Source of the DNA: Candidatus Parcubacteria bacterium
GTDB taxonomy: Bacteria > Patescibacteriota > Minisyncoccia > UBA9983
DNA: 34,722 nt
Assembly (NCBI GenBank): GCA_003599625.1
Contig: QZIU01000010.1
Location: forward strand, 1 to 34,722
Direction of reading: 5' to 3'
Of this stretch, positions 1 through 9,604 are shown one piece after another. The notes below the pieces were generated by a model. It did no database searches. It worked only from the letters and a program-made list of their open reading frames with translations, and was not told the DNA's origin. A program made the translations under genes and the position numbers. Positions within the stretch are counted from its first letter, which is position 1, and the number at the start of each line of letters is the position of its first letter.

Positions 1-1
1 T

Positions 2-121
2 ATCCGCAGCCTTAGGGAAGAGATCGACCTTGAGGCTCATTTCCCTGAGACGGGGGAGTCATTTGGGGCTCATTATGTATGGGAGGAGACTCGGCCTTGC
101 ATATTTTTTCCGTTATGCTAA
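2..121 (+). CDS. 3' end of a truncated CDS (…IRSLREEIDLEAHFPETGESFGAHYVWEETRPCIFFPLC*)
   Basis: Open frame from the window edge to TAA at 119-121, followed by a terminator-like hairpin at 293-320. Product not recognised. Confidence 0.35.
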   Translation: MRSLREEIDLEAHFPETGESFGAHYVWEETRPCIFFPLC

Positions 122-292
122 TCTATATTCAGAACAGTTCTTTTTAAAACCAAGAGAGAAAAAGGGACTTTTTGCCCCCGGGAGACTGTTTTCTATCTTA
201 TTTTATTTTCCTAAGCAACACTCCAGCTCCCGGAGGCCCTCGATCCTTTTTCAACAAATTTTTAACCCCCTTTTTTCTCTCATATTATAATA

Positions 293-320
293 GCCACCCA
301 ACGAGGTGGCTTTCTTTTTG
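293..320 (+). terminator. Rho-independent terminator
   Basis: agccaccCAACGAggtggct stem followed by ttcttttt. Confidence 0.75.
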
Positions 321-335
321 GCCGATTGGCTAATT

Positions 336-352
336 CCAACCCGGCGGGTTGG
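336..352. repeat. Palindrome CCAACCCGGCGGGTTGG, second copy at 17518-17534
   Basis: 8-bp inverted arms; both copies continue with gttgg(c/a)tgagtta. Confidence 0.7.
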
Positions 353-392
353 CTGAGTTATTCACAGTTTATATACATGAAGACTTTACCGA

Positions 393-2645
393 CTACTTAT
401 CCGCCGCGTATTGGCGGGCGTCGTCGAACTTTATGGAAAGGAGTCTTGAGATGCCGTCGCTTCCCATCGTTACGCCGAAGAGCGCGTCCGCTTGCCGCAT
501 CGTTTCCCTGTTGTGGGTGATAACGATAAGCTGGGTTCGCTCACCCAGGCTTTTGAGCATCAGGGCGTATTTTTGAGAATTCGATTCATCCAGCGCGGCA
601 TCCGTTTCATCCAAGATCAAAAATGGGGGCGGGTTGACTTGCGATATGGCAAAAAGCAGCGATATCGCCACCAGAGATCGCTCTCCTCCGGAAAGCATTT
701 CAAGGGAGGAAATTCTTTTCTTCGGGTGACTGACCTTGATTTCGACACCTGTCGGCTCCTCTACCTCCTCCGATACCTCCGACACATCGGCAAGGCCGTC
801 ATCGTCATCCTCCTTTTTGGCTTTAATTTTTGCGATCAACAGTTCCGCCTTTCCTCCGCCAAAAATAGATACGAAAAACTTTACAAATTCGCTGTTTATT
901 TTTTCCACCCCGGAAACAAAATCATTTTCTATCCTTTCGGCCAACTGTTCCATGACTTCGCGCAAACTTTTTTCCGCCTCGGCGAGATCGTTCAACTCTT
1001 TCTGATAACCGCCGTCCCGTTCCATCGCGGAATTATATTCTTTAACTGTTTCGTCGCTCACGATGCCGCAATCTTCCAGCTTTATCTTAAGCCTTTCAGC
1101 TTGACGCAAGAACTTTTCACGCTCTTGATAATCGAACTGGTCATTACCGGACGCGTCTTTTGGAAGGCCGTCAACAAACTCTCTGCCAAGCAAAGCCGCC
1201 GCTTCTAATTCCTCTCTCGCCAACTCATCAGATCTGATCTTTATCTTTTCCCCCTCCGAAACTATCCGAGAATGTATGGCAAACAACTCCTTCGATCTTG
1301 CCTCCGCCTGATAATTTTCTCTTTCCAGTTCCAAAATCTTTTTCCTCGATTCTTCGATGGAAGACTTTATCAAAGCCGCTTCTCCAAGCAATTGTTTCTC
1401 TTTTTCCTCCAGCTGATCGATCAACGACCGGATTTGAAGATGCTTGGTTTCGAGCTCCCGGATATCTTTCTGGCCGGAAAGATTTTTAACCGGCTTTTCT
1501 CCGGAGAACTTGGAGATAAAATCTTCCGACAGCCGAATTATTTCCGCGAATATCTTTCTGGTTTGGCCGACATCGGTTTCCATCATGCCCGCCTTGGCCG
1601 TTTTTCCCAAAGAATCTATGACGGAAAAAACTTCCTTAAAAGGAATTGGCGGTTTCTCTTCTTTTTTATCTTTGCTTTCCTCTCCGCCAAGAGACTTTCT
1701 GTATTCAATGATACCTTCCAGTTTGCCCAGTTCCCTCTCCATGGCGTTGCGATTGAATCTGACTTTGCTGAGCTCTGATTCGCGGAAAGATAATTCTGCC
1801 TCCTTGTTTTTTATCCCCTTTTTTTCTTCTTCGCCGGGAGAATTCGCGAGAAATGCCGCCTTCTCCTCCCGCAATCTTGCGATTTCTTTTTCCAGTTCTT
1901 CTTTTTGGGCCTCTATCTGGCCCTTTTCCCCGATTAGAAACCCGTTTTCTTTAGGAAAGTACCGGGAGTAAATTGTCTTCAATTCCGTTTTGAGTTTTTC
2001 AATCTCTTCTATCTTGTCCACTTCTCTTTTTAAAAATTTAAGCTGGTGGTGGATCTCTCTTCGCAATTCTTCCACCTGTCTGATGTTTTCCGTTGTTTTT
2101 TCCAGCCGCTTCTCGGCATCGGCCTTTTTGACTCTATAGATCTTTAGCCCTAAAGCCTCTTCTATCATATCTTTTCTCTCCTTAACCGAAGCGTTAAGCA
2201 ATCGGTCCGCTTCCCCCTGGCTTATGATATGATGACTGGAAACACCCAAACCCATTCTGCTCAGCAGTTCGATGATGTCCTTCAAACGCGCGGGCGAATC
2301 GTTTATGAGATACTCGTTTTCCCCCGTCCTGTGCACCACCCTGGAGATTCGCGCTTCATCGTAATCTATCGGCAAGACCTTGTCTTTATTGTCAAAAACC
2401 AAAGTCACGGAAGCCCTTCCCATCTTGGGCGCGCTTTGCGAACCGTTAAAAATCAGATCTTCTCCCCTCTTCCCCCTCAGACTCTTCATCGATTGCTCTC
2501 CCAAGACCCACTTTAAAGCCTCGGCCACATTGGATTTGCCCGATCCGTTTGGTCCGACGATGGCGGAAACGGCGCAAGGAAATTCCAGCATTGTGGTCTT
2601 AGCAAACGATTTGAAACCGGATATTTCGATCTTCTTCAACAGCAT
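393..2645 (-). CDS. smc: SMC-family chromosome segregation ATPase, short form (~750 aa)
   Basis: N-term MLLKKIEISGFKSFAKTT…VGPNGSGKSNV (Walker A); C-term LSGGERSLVAISLLFAI signature and LILDETDAALDE (Walker B); coiled coils between. Start set at MLLKK rather than at the longest ORF start. Confidence 0.92.
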   Translation of the reverse strand: MLLKKIEISGFKSFAKTTMLEFPCAVSAIVGPNGSGKSNVAEALKWVLGEQSMKSLRGKRGEDLIFNGSQSAPKMGRASVTLVFDNKDKVLPIDYDEARISRVVHRTGENEYLINDSPARLKDIIELLSRMGLGVSSHHIISQGEADRLLNASVKERKDMIEEALGLKIYRVKKADAEKRLEKTTENIRQVEELRREIHHQLKFLKREVDKIEEIEKLKTELKTIYSRYFPKENGFLIGEKGQIEAQKEELEKEIARLREEKAAFLANSPGEEEKKGIKNKEAELSFRESELSKVRFNRNAMERELGKLEGIIEYRKSLGGEESKDKKEEKPPIPFKEVFSVIDSLGKTAKAGMMETDVGQTRKIFAEIIRLSEDFISKFSGEKPVKNLSGQKDIRELETKHLQIRSLIDQLEEKEKQLLGEAALIKSSIEESRKKILELERENYQAEARSKELFAIHSRIVSEGEKIKIRSDELAREELEAAALLGREFVDGLPKDASGNDQFDYQEREKFLRQAERLKIKLEDCGIVSDETVKEYNSAMERDGGYQKELNDLAEAEKSLREVMEQLAERIENDFVSGVEKINSEFVKFFVSIFGGGKAELLIAKIKAKKEDDDDGLADVSEVSEEVEEPTGVEIKVSHPKKRISSLEMLSGGERSLVAISLLFAISQVNPPPFLILDETDAALDESNSQKYALMLKSLGERTQLIVITHNRETMRQADALFGVTMGSDGISRLLSIKFDDARQYAADK

Positions 2646-2710
2646 TGCTTTATTATAGACCAAAAACCCCCGATATTCGACATCTTTGATAGGTCCCAGT
2701 TGGGAAAAAG

Positions 2711-2739
2711 AAAAGGACCCGTTACGAACGAGTCCTTTT
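2711..2739 (-). terminator. Hairpin terminator downstream of ORF 2789-3154
   Basis: aaaaggacccgttacgaacgagtcctttt: aaaaggac/gtcctttt stem extended by cgtt/aacg. Confidence 0.6.
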
Positions 2740-2761
2740 GGGAGGGCGATTGTATTTAATC

Positions 2762-2789
2762 TCAAAAATCAAAACTCAAATTTCAAAAC
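2762..2789. repeat. Degenerate 7-bp tandem array (tcaaaaN)x4
   Basis: tcaaaaa tcaaaac tcaaatt tcaaaac. Confidence 0.7.
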
Positions 2790-3154
2790 TATACTGCTGC
2801 CACTGACGGCGCTGACGGGGACAAAACTTTTTTTAGAACTTCTTTTTGCTTTTCTTGTCTTTCCATTTTTTCGATTCTTTCCAAAATCTTTTCAATCGCG
2901 CAAGTCAACTCGTAAGTCGCCACGATGAGCTGACTTTTTTCATTCATGTTATCAAATCCGGAAAGAACCTTCCTGGCCATGGCTTTTGCAAAATTGATAT
3001 ACTCATGAAGTCTTTCATCTTTGTTTGTTTTATAAGCCGGAAAGACAAGATTCACCTTGCCAAGTTTCTCTTGAACCAAGATCGTTAAGTCCGTCATTTT
3101 TTCTTTGATCATCTTTAAAAATTGATCAAAATTTTCTTCTGCCTTTTTTATCAT
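2789..3154 (-). CDS. Hypothetical helical protein, 121 aa
   Basis: Complete ORF with purine-rich upstream region and a terminator-like hairpin downstream. Confidence 0.65.
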   Translation of the reverse strand: MIKKAEENFDQFLKMIKEKMTDLTILVQEKLGKVNLVFPAYKTNKDERLHEYINFAKAMARKVLSGFDNMNEKSQLIVATYELTCAIEKILERIEKMERQEKQKEVLKKVLSPSAPSVAAV

Positions 3155-3347
3155 GTCTCTTCACCCCCTCTCACTCTAAAAACTTTATCTTCGACACCCT
3201 CCTTATCCTTATATAAACAAAATTCTTTTTGAATATTTTACGCGCGAAACGCGATATCAACACGGAATTGAACTGTTGAATCTCTCATTTTGCCGCTCAA
3301 ATTCAAAAAATCAAGAATTTTGGTTGTTTTAAAAGACCGTTCTATTT

Positions 3348-3563
3348 TTAGCCTAGTCCTTTAACGGTCTTTGTCAAGCTGGCTTTTATGTCCTCGAAAC
3401 TTGAGGAACTGGAACTCGAACCTTCCTCTCCATAAGAGGACGAACTTGAGGATGAATTAAATCCGTCTCCATTAAGATCGTCTTGATTTCCCATCCCCGC
3501 GATCAGGAAGTAAATTAAAAAGCCGAATAAAATTACGAGCAAAACGATTATTAGGGTTCTCAT
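3348..3563 (-). CDS. Small single-TM protein with poly-serine tail (71 aa)
   Basis: N-terminal hydrophobic segment MRTLIIVLLVILFGFLIYFLIAG, then NSSSSSSSYGEEGSSSSSSSF. Confidence 0.6.
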   Translation of the reverse strand: MRTLIIVLLVILFGFLIYFLIAGMGNQDDLNGDGFNSSSSSSSYGEEGSSSSSSSFEDIKASLTKTVKGLG

Positions 3564-3667
3564 TTAATTGTTACATGAATCCCGCTCCTGGCGGGGCAAG
3601 CCATTAAAAAACGCGAGTTGTATCGCGTCATTAAACTATAACAAAGCGAGCCCTGAAAACGGCCTTT

Positions 3668-4384
3668 TTATTTTGTCTGCCAGTTTTTTATTCTTAAAGC
3701 GTTCCTGGCAGCATCCTGTTCCGCTTCCTGCTTTGACGCTCCTTTCCCTTCGGCGATTAGATCATCCTTCAAAAGGACCCCGACGGAGAAAGTTTTCTCG
3801 TGATCCGGACCGAACTCGGCAAGCACTTTATATGACGGCGTGATCGCCTCGATCTCCTGGGCTTTTTCTTGGAAAAGACTTTTGGCGTCGATCCAGAGTT
3901 TTTTTGTGATGACATCTTCGATCTTATAAAAAAGAAACTTCTCAAGAAATTGGAATGATTTGGCATATCCCTGATCCAGATAGACCGCTCCAATAAGGGC
4001 CTCGATGGCATTGGCTAAAATATATTGGCCCGCTTTGGTTCCGGGGCGACCATCCAGGGGCAAGCTCTTGGCTTCTCCTTTAGATAAAAGCATAAAAGCC
4101 GCCATTTCGATGGCAAGGGCGACTTCCGACAAAGTGACGGCATTAACAAGGGATGCCCGCAAAGCCGTCATCTCCCCTTCCGTTTTTTTAGGATAAGTTT
4201 TGTATAGATGTTCGGTGATGGCCAGCTCAAGCACCGCGTCGCCGAGAAATTCCAACCGTTCATTATGCTCGATTGCCAAACTTGGATTCTCGTTCAAATA
4301 AGAACGATGAGTAAAAGCCTGCTTCAAAAGGCTTTTGTCTTTAAAATCTATTCCGATCTTTTGTTCGAATTTAGAAAAATCCAT
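3668..4384 (-). CDS. rnc: Ribonuclease III
   Basis: HNERLEFLGDAVLEL catalytic signature; C-terminal dsRNA-binding domain (GKGASKQEAEQDAARNAL). Confidence 0.95.
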   Translation of the reverse strand: MDFSKFEQKIGIDFKDKSLLKQAFTHRSYLNENPSLAIEHNERLEFLGDAVLELAITEHLYKTYPKKTEGEMTALRASLVNAVTLSEVALAIEMAAFMLLSKGEAKSLPLDGRPGTKAGQYILANAIEALIGAVYLDQGYAKSFQFLEKFLFYKIEDVITKKLWIDAKSLFQEKAQEIEAITPSYKVLAEFGPDHEKTFSVGVLLKDDLIAEGKGASKQEAEQDAARNALRIKNWQTK

Positions 4385-4385
4385 T

Positions 4386-5264
4386 CTACTTCTTCTTCAG
4401 TGTTTTTATCGCCTCGGCCAGGATCCCCCGTATATCGTCATATATCTTGAGATCGACGAGATCCTGCATCTGAAACCATTTAGCCTCATCAAGGCCGCCT
4501 GTTTTCTTCAGTTTAATATCGCCATTTTCCGCGGAGGCCAAGAAATACGTAACGCTCTTTTTTACTTTCCCTTTCTCGGGATCAGAGGCGATGTATTCGT
4601 TTTTTCCTATTTCTTGCCCGATTGACACATCCAGACCTATTTCTTCTTTGATCTCCCTTTTGGCGCCCTCCGCTTCGCTTTCCCCTCCCTCGATCCTGCC
4701 CTTGGACAGCGTCCAGTAACCAAATACATCATGAACAAGCGCGAACTCAAGTCCTTTGTCTCCTTTTCTGTAAACAACCGCCCCGCTTAACTTTTCTTCA
4801 ATGGGAGGCTTGTCCTTTTTTTCTTCGCCAATATCTTCCTCTTCCACTCCCAATTCCCTGTAGACCGTTCCGAGAACGCCATTGACGAATTTACCGGAAG
4901 AGTCGCCGCCAAAACTTTTAGCCAATTCTATTGCCTCGTTAATTGCCACTTTATATGGCACCTCTTTTTTATTGCCGAAAAGCAGCTCAAAAAGGCCGAT
5001 TCTCAGGACATTTCGATCCACGGCGGCTATCTGATCAATAGGCCATTCGGGAGCGGCCTTCTCGATAATGCTGTCTATCTTTTTTTGTTTTCCTATGACG
5101 CCCCTTACGAGATCTTGGACAAAAGAAACATCATCAAGCCCCGGAGCGAATTGCTCGATATTTCTTTGGATTATAGAGTCGATTTTAGAATCCGCTTCCT
5201 GAACGAAATCCCGCTCAAAAAGAGTTTGCATTGCCACGCTTCTGGATAAATGCCTGTTTGCCAT
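4386..5264 (-). CDS. nusB: NusB-NUDIX hydrolase fusion protein
   Basis: N-term NusB fold (RSVAMQTLFERDF…AVDRNVLRIGLFELLF…VAINEAIELAKSFGGDSSGKFVNGVLG); C-term exact Nudix box GRIEGGESEAEGAKREIKEEIGL, in one uninterrupted frame. Confidence 0.9.
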   Translation of the reverse strand: MANRHLSRSVAMQTLFERDFVQEADSKIDSIIQRNIEQFAPGLDDVSFVQDLVRGVIGKQKKIDSIIEKAAPEWPIDQIAAVDRNVLRIGLFELLFGNKKEVPYKVAINEAIELAKSFGGDSSGKFVNGVLGTVYRELGVEEEDIGEEKKDKPPIEEKLSGAVVYRKGDKGLEFALVHDVFGYWTLSKGRIEGGESEAEGAKREIKEEIGLDVSIGQEIGKNEYIASDPEKGKVKKSVTYFLASAENGDIKLKKTGGLDEAKWFQMQDLVDLKIYDDIRGILAEAIKTLKKK

Positions 5265-5310
5265 GTTTCAAAAATTTAAAAGAAAAATTGGAAGAAAAAT
5301 TCTACTTGTA

Positions 5311-5544
5311 TTACTTCTTGCCTTCCTCAAGTTCCTGTTCTTTTAATTTCCTTTCTTTTTTGGTGAGTTTGGCAAGGACATCAATGACGGTCTTTTCTTT
5401 ATATGTCCCGCAATTAAGACAAAGCGCGTGCGGAATCTTTTTGGATCCGCATTTCTTGCAATCGACAAACTGCGCCGACTTGAGCGCGTGATGAGACCTT
5501 CTGTTCCGCGTATGAGAACGCGTGCTTCGCATTCGAACTACCAT
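5311..5544 (-). CDS. rpmF: 50S ribosomal protein L32
   Basis: [18 protein letters not shown]…[20 protein letters not shown]; start set at MVVRMRST. Confidence 0.9.
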   Translation of the reverse strand: MVVRMRSTRSHTRNRRSHHALKSAQFVDCKKCGSKKIPHALCLNCGTYKEKTVIDVLAKLTKKERKLKEQELEEGKK

Positions 5545-5593
5545 ATTGACTATATAATACACTATTTTAATTTTTGTGCAACTGATGGAAATC

Positions 5594-7810
5594 TTAACCC
5601 AAAGAGCGCCTTCTGAGTAAAACGGCATTGATGGCAACGATAACAGTTGAAAGGGACATAAAAACGGCGGCCACTGCCGGATTCAAAACAATTCCCTGGG
5701 CGTAAAGCGCCCCGGCGGCAATCGGCATGGCTACAATATTATATCCCGCGGCCCAGAAAATATTTTGGATCATTTTGACGTACGTCAGCCTGGAGAGTTT
5801 GATGATCTTGGGGATATCTCCGGGATCGCTTTTCACCAGCACTATGCCCGCCGATTCTATCGCCACGTTCGTCCCCGCTCCAATGGCCACGCCAAGGTCT
5901 GATTGAGTGAGAGCGGGAGCATCGTTGATACCGTCTCCCACCATGGCAACCTTCATCCCTTGTTCCTGAAGCAATTTCACCTTATCGGATTTTTCCTCCG
6001 GCAAAACTCTGGCGAAGTATTGATCAAGACCAAGTTCTCCGGCCACCCACTTAGCCACATCTTCGGAGTCGCCCGTGATCATCGCGGATCTTATTCCCAT
6101 TTCTTTCAGTTTCTTTATCGCGTCTTTCGATTCCGGACGGATCATGTCGGCAAGAGCGATGCTTCCGATCAGTTCTCTTCCTTTTGCAACATGGACAACG
6201 GTCTTGCCCTGCTTTTCAAGTCCGGAAACTTTCCCCGCAAAATAATCATCCGCTCGAACTTCGAAATCCGCCATAAGATCCCTGTTTCCCACCGCGGCTA
6301 AAGAATCCCCGACCTGAGCTTTAGCGCCCTTTCCGGCCACTCGCTCAAAATCGCTTATGGACGCAAGGCTGATATTTTTTTCTTCCGCCTTTGCAAGTAT
6401 CGCTTTGGCCAACGGATGTTCGGAGCGAGAATTGATCGAAGCGGCCAACCGTAAAACTTCTTCTTCGGAATGATTTTCGCTTGGCAAAATCGAATAAACT
6501 CCGAATTCCCCTTTGGTCAGCGTTCCCGTTTTGTCGAATAGAACGATATTAATATTTCTGGCCTCTTCCAAAGCCAGGCGGCGTCGGACAAGGAGGCCGT
6601 TTTTGGCTCCCATCGTGGTGGAGATGGAGGCCACCAACGGGATGGCCAGACCCAACGCGTGCGGGCAGGCAATAACAAGCACGGCCACGACTCTCTCGAC
6701 GGCAAAGAAAGCGTCTTTGCCCAGAAACAGCCAAACCAGCAATGTCATAAGTCCTCCGACTACCGCTATGATCGCCAAATAGAAGGCGGCCCGATCCGAA
6801 AGCATTTGCAGTCGCGATTTGGAGGCTTCCGCCTCGGCCACCAATCTCATTATTCCTGCCAAAAAGGTATTCTCTCCGATCTTGGTAACTTGAACGATCA
6901 AACTGCCGTCTCCATTGATAGAACCGGCAATGACTTCATCTCCCGCTTTTTTTACTGCCGGCTTTGATTCCCCGGTGATTATGGATTCGTTAAGTTCCGA
7001 TTGACCTTCGATTATTTTTCCGTCAGCCGGGACTTTAGCGCCAGGACGAACAAGAACCATATCTCCCTCTTTTAATTCAGAAATTGGGACAATTTCTGAA
7101 TTAGTTTTTAGTTTTGAATTGTAGCTTTGCGTTTTGTCTGCCGCCGCGGCGGATGAGTTTTGAGTTAATTTTTCCGCCATATCCGGCAACAGCCTGGCCA
7201 GCTCCCTTAATGCCCCTTTCGCCCCCTGCACCGCTCTCATTTCTATATAATGACCGATAAGCATTACGGCTATCAAAGTGGCCAGCTCCCAGAAGAGAGT
7301 GTGAGCCCCTCCCGCAAAAGTAACATAAGCGCTGAAGCCGTAAGCCGCCGTGATGGCGATGGCGATAAGCGTCATCATCCCCGGAAGCCTGGCTCTCAAC
7401 TCCCTGTAAGCGCTGGTCAGAAAAACACCGCCTCCGTAGAAAAAGACCACTGAGCCCAACACAAACATCAGATAATCAACGCCGGGAAAGCGCGGGGCGT
7501 TCCAGCCGAAAGCCATCATAATGACGTCCGAATAAAGCAATATCGGAATGGTAAGCGCCAAAGTAACATAAAATTTCACAAGAAAGTCGGTCTTTTTGTG
7601 TCCTTTGTGTTTGTCATGTTCGGTTGGAATTTTTTTAGGAGGCTTGGCGGGAACCAGAGCCATGCCGCAGATCGGACACATGCCAGGCCTCTCTTGGATT
7701 ACTTCCGGATGCATCGGACATGTATGCCAATCGCCCGGCTTGACCTCATCTGGTTTATTGTTGGCATGATTATGGTTGTGATGACTGTGATGACAATGAT
7801 TATTATTCAT
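5594..7810 (-). CDS. Heavy-metal (copper) P1B-type ATPase, CPH (CopB-like) subclass
   Basis: His-rich N-terminus and CPMHPEV…CPICGMAL domain; CPH ion motif (IACPHALG), [21 protein letters not shown]. Confidence 0.93.
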   Translation of the reverse strand: MNNNHCHHSHHNHNHANNKPDEVKPGDWHTCPMHPEVIQERPGMCPICGMALVPAKPPKKIPTEHDKHKGHKKTDFLVKFYVTLALTIPILLYSDVIMMAFGWNAPRFPGVDYLMFVLGSVVFFYGGGVFLTSAYRELRARLPGMMTLIAIAITAAYGFSAYVTFAGGAHTLFWELATLIAVMLIGHYIEMRAVQGAKGALRELARLLPDMAEKLTQNSSAAAADKTQSYNSKLKTNSEIVPISELKEGDMVLVRPGAKVPADGKIIEGQSELNESIITGESKPAVKKAGDEVIAGSINGDGSLIVQVTKIGENTFLAGIMRLVAEAEASKSRLQMLSDRAAFYLAIIAVVGGLMTLLVWLFLGKDAFFAVERVVAVLVIACPHALGLAIPLVASISTTMGAKNGLLVRRRLALEEARNINIVLFDKTGTLTKGEFGVYSILPSENHSEEEVLRLAASINSRSEHPLAKAILAKAEEKNISLASISDFERVAGKGAKAQVGDSLAAVGNRDLMADFEVRADDYFAGKVSGLEKQGKTVVHVAKGRELIGSIALADMIRPESKDAIKKLKEMGIRSAMITGDSEDVAKWVAGELGLDQYFARVLPEEKSDKVKLLQEQGMKVAMVGDGINDAPALTQSDLGVAIGAGTNVAIESAGIVLVKSDPGDIPKIIKLSRLTYVKMIQNIFWAAGYNIVAMPIAAGALYAQGIVLNPAVAAVFMSLSTVIVAINAVLLRRRSLG
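7076..7167. repeat. Palindrome plus 7-bp-repeat insertion inside the P-ATPase gene
   Basis: Perfect 11-bp hairpin ttcagaaattg-gga-caatttctgaa (7076-7100); ttagttt x2 (7101-7114); ccgccgcggcgg (7141-7152); tgagttt tgagtta (7154-7167). Confidence 0.7.
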
Positions 7811-7921
7811 AGTTGTTTTGTTTACCTCAGTTCTAAGAAAATAATTTAAAATTTTATCGAAAGAGACAAAATCAGAATATTGGGCTTTACAGAATTGAAC
7901 GCCATCTTGCCAGCCATAATA

Positions 7922-8563
7922 CTATAGAAAAACATTCCTGCAAAAAGACTTTCTGTGAACTTCACAAAAGCCGAAGGTTCTTATTTTCTCTATATGCGCC
8001 TCCGTGCCGTAGCCCTTATTCTTATTAAAACCATATCGGGGATAATCTTCGTGCAATGAGATCATAAATTCGTCGCGAGCAGTCTTCGCGATAACCGAAG
8101 CCGCGGAGATAAGAGGAACTTTTTCATCACCTTTTATGATCGTTTCCTGGCAATATTCACCGGGAGCTTTCAAAGCTCCGTCCATCAAGACCAAATCCGG
8201 TTTTATGCTGAACTTGGCCAGAACCTGCTCGATGCCCAAAAGCAACGCCCTGCCAATCCCTATCTTATCTATCATCTCGTGCCCGATCAAGACACAGTGC
8301 GACTCGAAATTAGCCGATATTATCTTCCGCCACGCCTCTCTCTGCCTAACCGTCAATTTCTTTGAATCCCTGATGCCTTTCAAAACTTTTGAATTTTGGA
8401 AGTTTAATTTTTGGTTTTCTTTAGAAATTGGAAATTGAACCTCCCTGCCGAGGAGGCAGGAATTGGAAATTCCCGTTGCCGCGACAGCGCCAATTGCCAC
8501 CGGTCCCGCCAACGGCCCCCTTCCCGCTTCATCTATGCCGATTATGGTTTGCTTATGATTCAT
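7922..8563 (-). CDS. rnhB: Ribonuclease HII with a ~30-aa internal insertion
   Basis: IIGIDEAGRGPLAGPV…IRDSKKLT…HKSFCRNVFL; start set at MNHKQTIIGIDE. Confidence 0.93.
   Translation of the reverse strand: MNHKQTIIGIDEAGRGPLAGPVAIGAVAATGISNSCLLGREVQFPISKENQKLNFQNSKVLKGIRDSKKLTVRQREAWRKIISANFESHCVLIGHEMIDKIGIGRALLLGIEQVLAKFSIKPDLVLMDGALKAPGEYCQETIIKGDEKVPLISAASVIAKTARDEFMISLHEDYPRYGFNKNKGYGTEAHIEKIRTFGFCEVHRKSFCRNVFL
8424..8471. repeat. 7-bp repeat plus palindrome insertion inside rnhB
   Basis: gaaattg gaaattg (8424-8437), cctgcc-gagga-ggcagg (8444-8460), aattggaaatt. Confidence 0.65.
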
Positions 8564-8728
8564 AATAACTTGGTCTAATGATAGCACAGCCTGCCACCGG
8601 CGAAAAAAGCATTGACAAGAGGACAAGTTTATGCTTGAATAGCATTGCAATTTTTCGAAATTAAGCTTAATCTCTAGTCAATTAAGCTAATCCTTAACAA
8701 CGCGTGACTAGCGCAAAAACAAAGGAGG

Positions 8729-9604
8729 TTGACGATGACGACACGATCGATCACGTCCATCACAGAAGGACAGAAGAAGCAGTACAAGCGGTTCGTCGAA
8801 GATGCCGCCGAGCGCGCGCTCAGGGACACGGGTCTCGACAAGGACGGCATCCAGAAGCTCATCGAGAACGGTGACGAGTTCCAAGCTCGCATCATCACCG
8901 GCATCAAGGAGCTCTCGGTGTCCAACCAGTTCGCCGACGAGGAAGTCGAGTCGAGCTACGCGTATCCCAAGGGCTACAAGGTCAAGGGGATCACGGAGCA
9001 GACCAACATCCTGCGCCAGCTCTTCCCGGGCATCGGCTTCGCCGATGAGAAGCTGGCCGAACAGCCGCTTCCGCCGAACGCCGAAGGATGGTTCGCCATC
9101 CCGAAGTGGCAGACGCTCGCGCCGACGTATGGCGAAGCGGTCGAGAAGGTTCTCGCGATGATCGCGTCGAAGCGGAAGTTCTACAACTACCGTGACGGCC
9201 AGCTCGGAGCGGAGTACCTGCGACAGCACGCCAAGACGGTGAAGATGTTCCAGAAGCTCGGCGACGAGCAGAAGGATCACGACATCCTCGTCGTTCCGGC
9301 CCAGTTCGGTCTCAGGCACCGCGGTCGTTCGGTTCGCCGGGCACGTGAGGTCTTCACGGCCAACGAGTTCGGCCTCGGTGCCTTCGCAATCGGCATCATG
9401 TTGCTGACCCACCCCGAACGCGAGGTTCAGTGGGAACAGCTTCACGTCGACTGCGCTGGTGACGAGTTCTCTCCGGGCGCCGATGGCGACTTCTCGGGCG
9501 CGCCGATCTTCGACTTCCGCGTCGGCAGGGTCGAGTTCGACGCCGGCTGGGGCGACCGCGCCAACGAGTACTACGGTTCCGCTTCGGCCTTCGTCTCGCA
9601 GTAA
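8729..9604 (+). CDS. Hypothetical protein, GC-rich codon usage (291 aa)
   Basis: RBS aaaggagg just upstream; GC-rich third positions unlike neighbours; no family recognised. Confidence 0.8.
   Translation: MTMTTRSITSITEGQKKQYKRFVEDAAERALRDTGLDKDGIQKLIENGDEFQARIITGIKELSVSNQFADEEVESSYAYPKGYKVKGITEQTNILRQLFPGIGFADEKLAEQPLPPNAEGWFAIPKWQTLAPTYGEAVEKVLAMIASKRKFYNYRDGQLGAEYLRQHAKTVKMFQKLGDEQKDHDILVVPAQFGLRHRGRSVRRAREVFTANEFGLGAFAIGIMLLTHPEREVQWEQLHVDCAGDEFSPGADGDFSGAPIFDFRVGRVEFDAGWGDRANEYYGSASAFVSQ

Noticed and set aside
492-1208. 238-aa plus-strand ORF opposite smc, and many similar antisense ORFs (e.g. 1272-1778, 8708-9445, 33454-34320)
   Set aside because: They mirror clearly coding opposite-strand genes, lack domain motifs, and are expected from codon bias.
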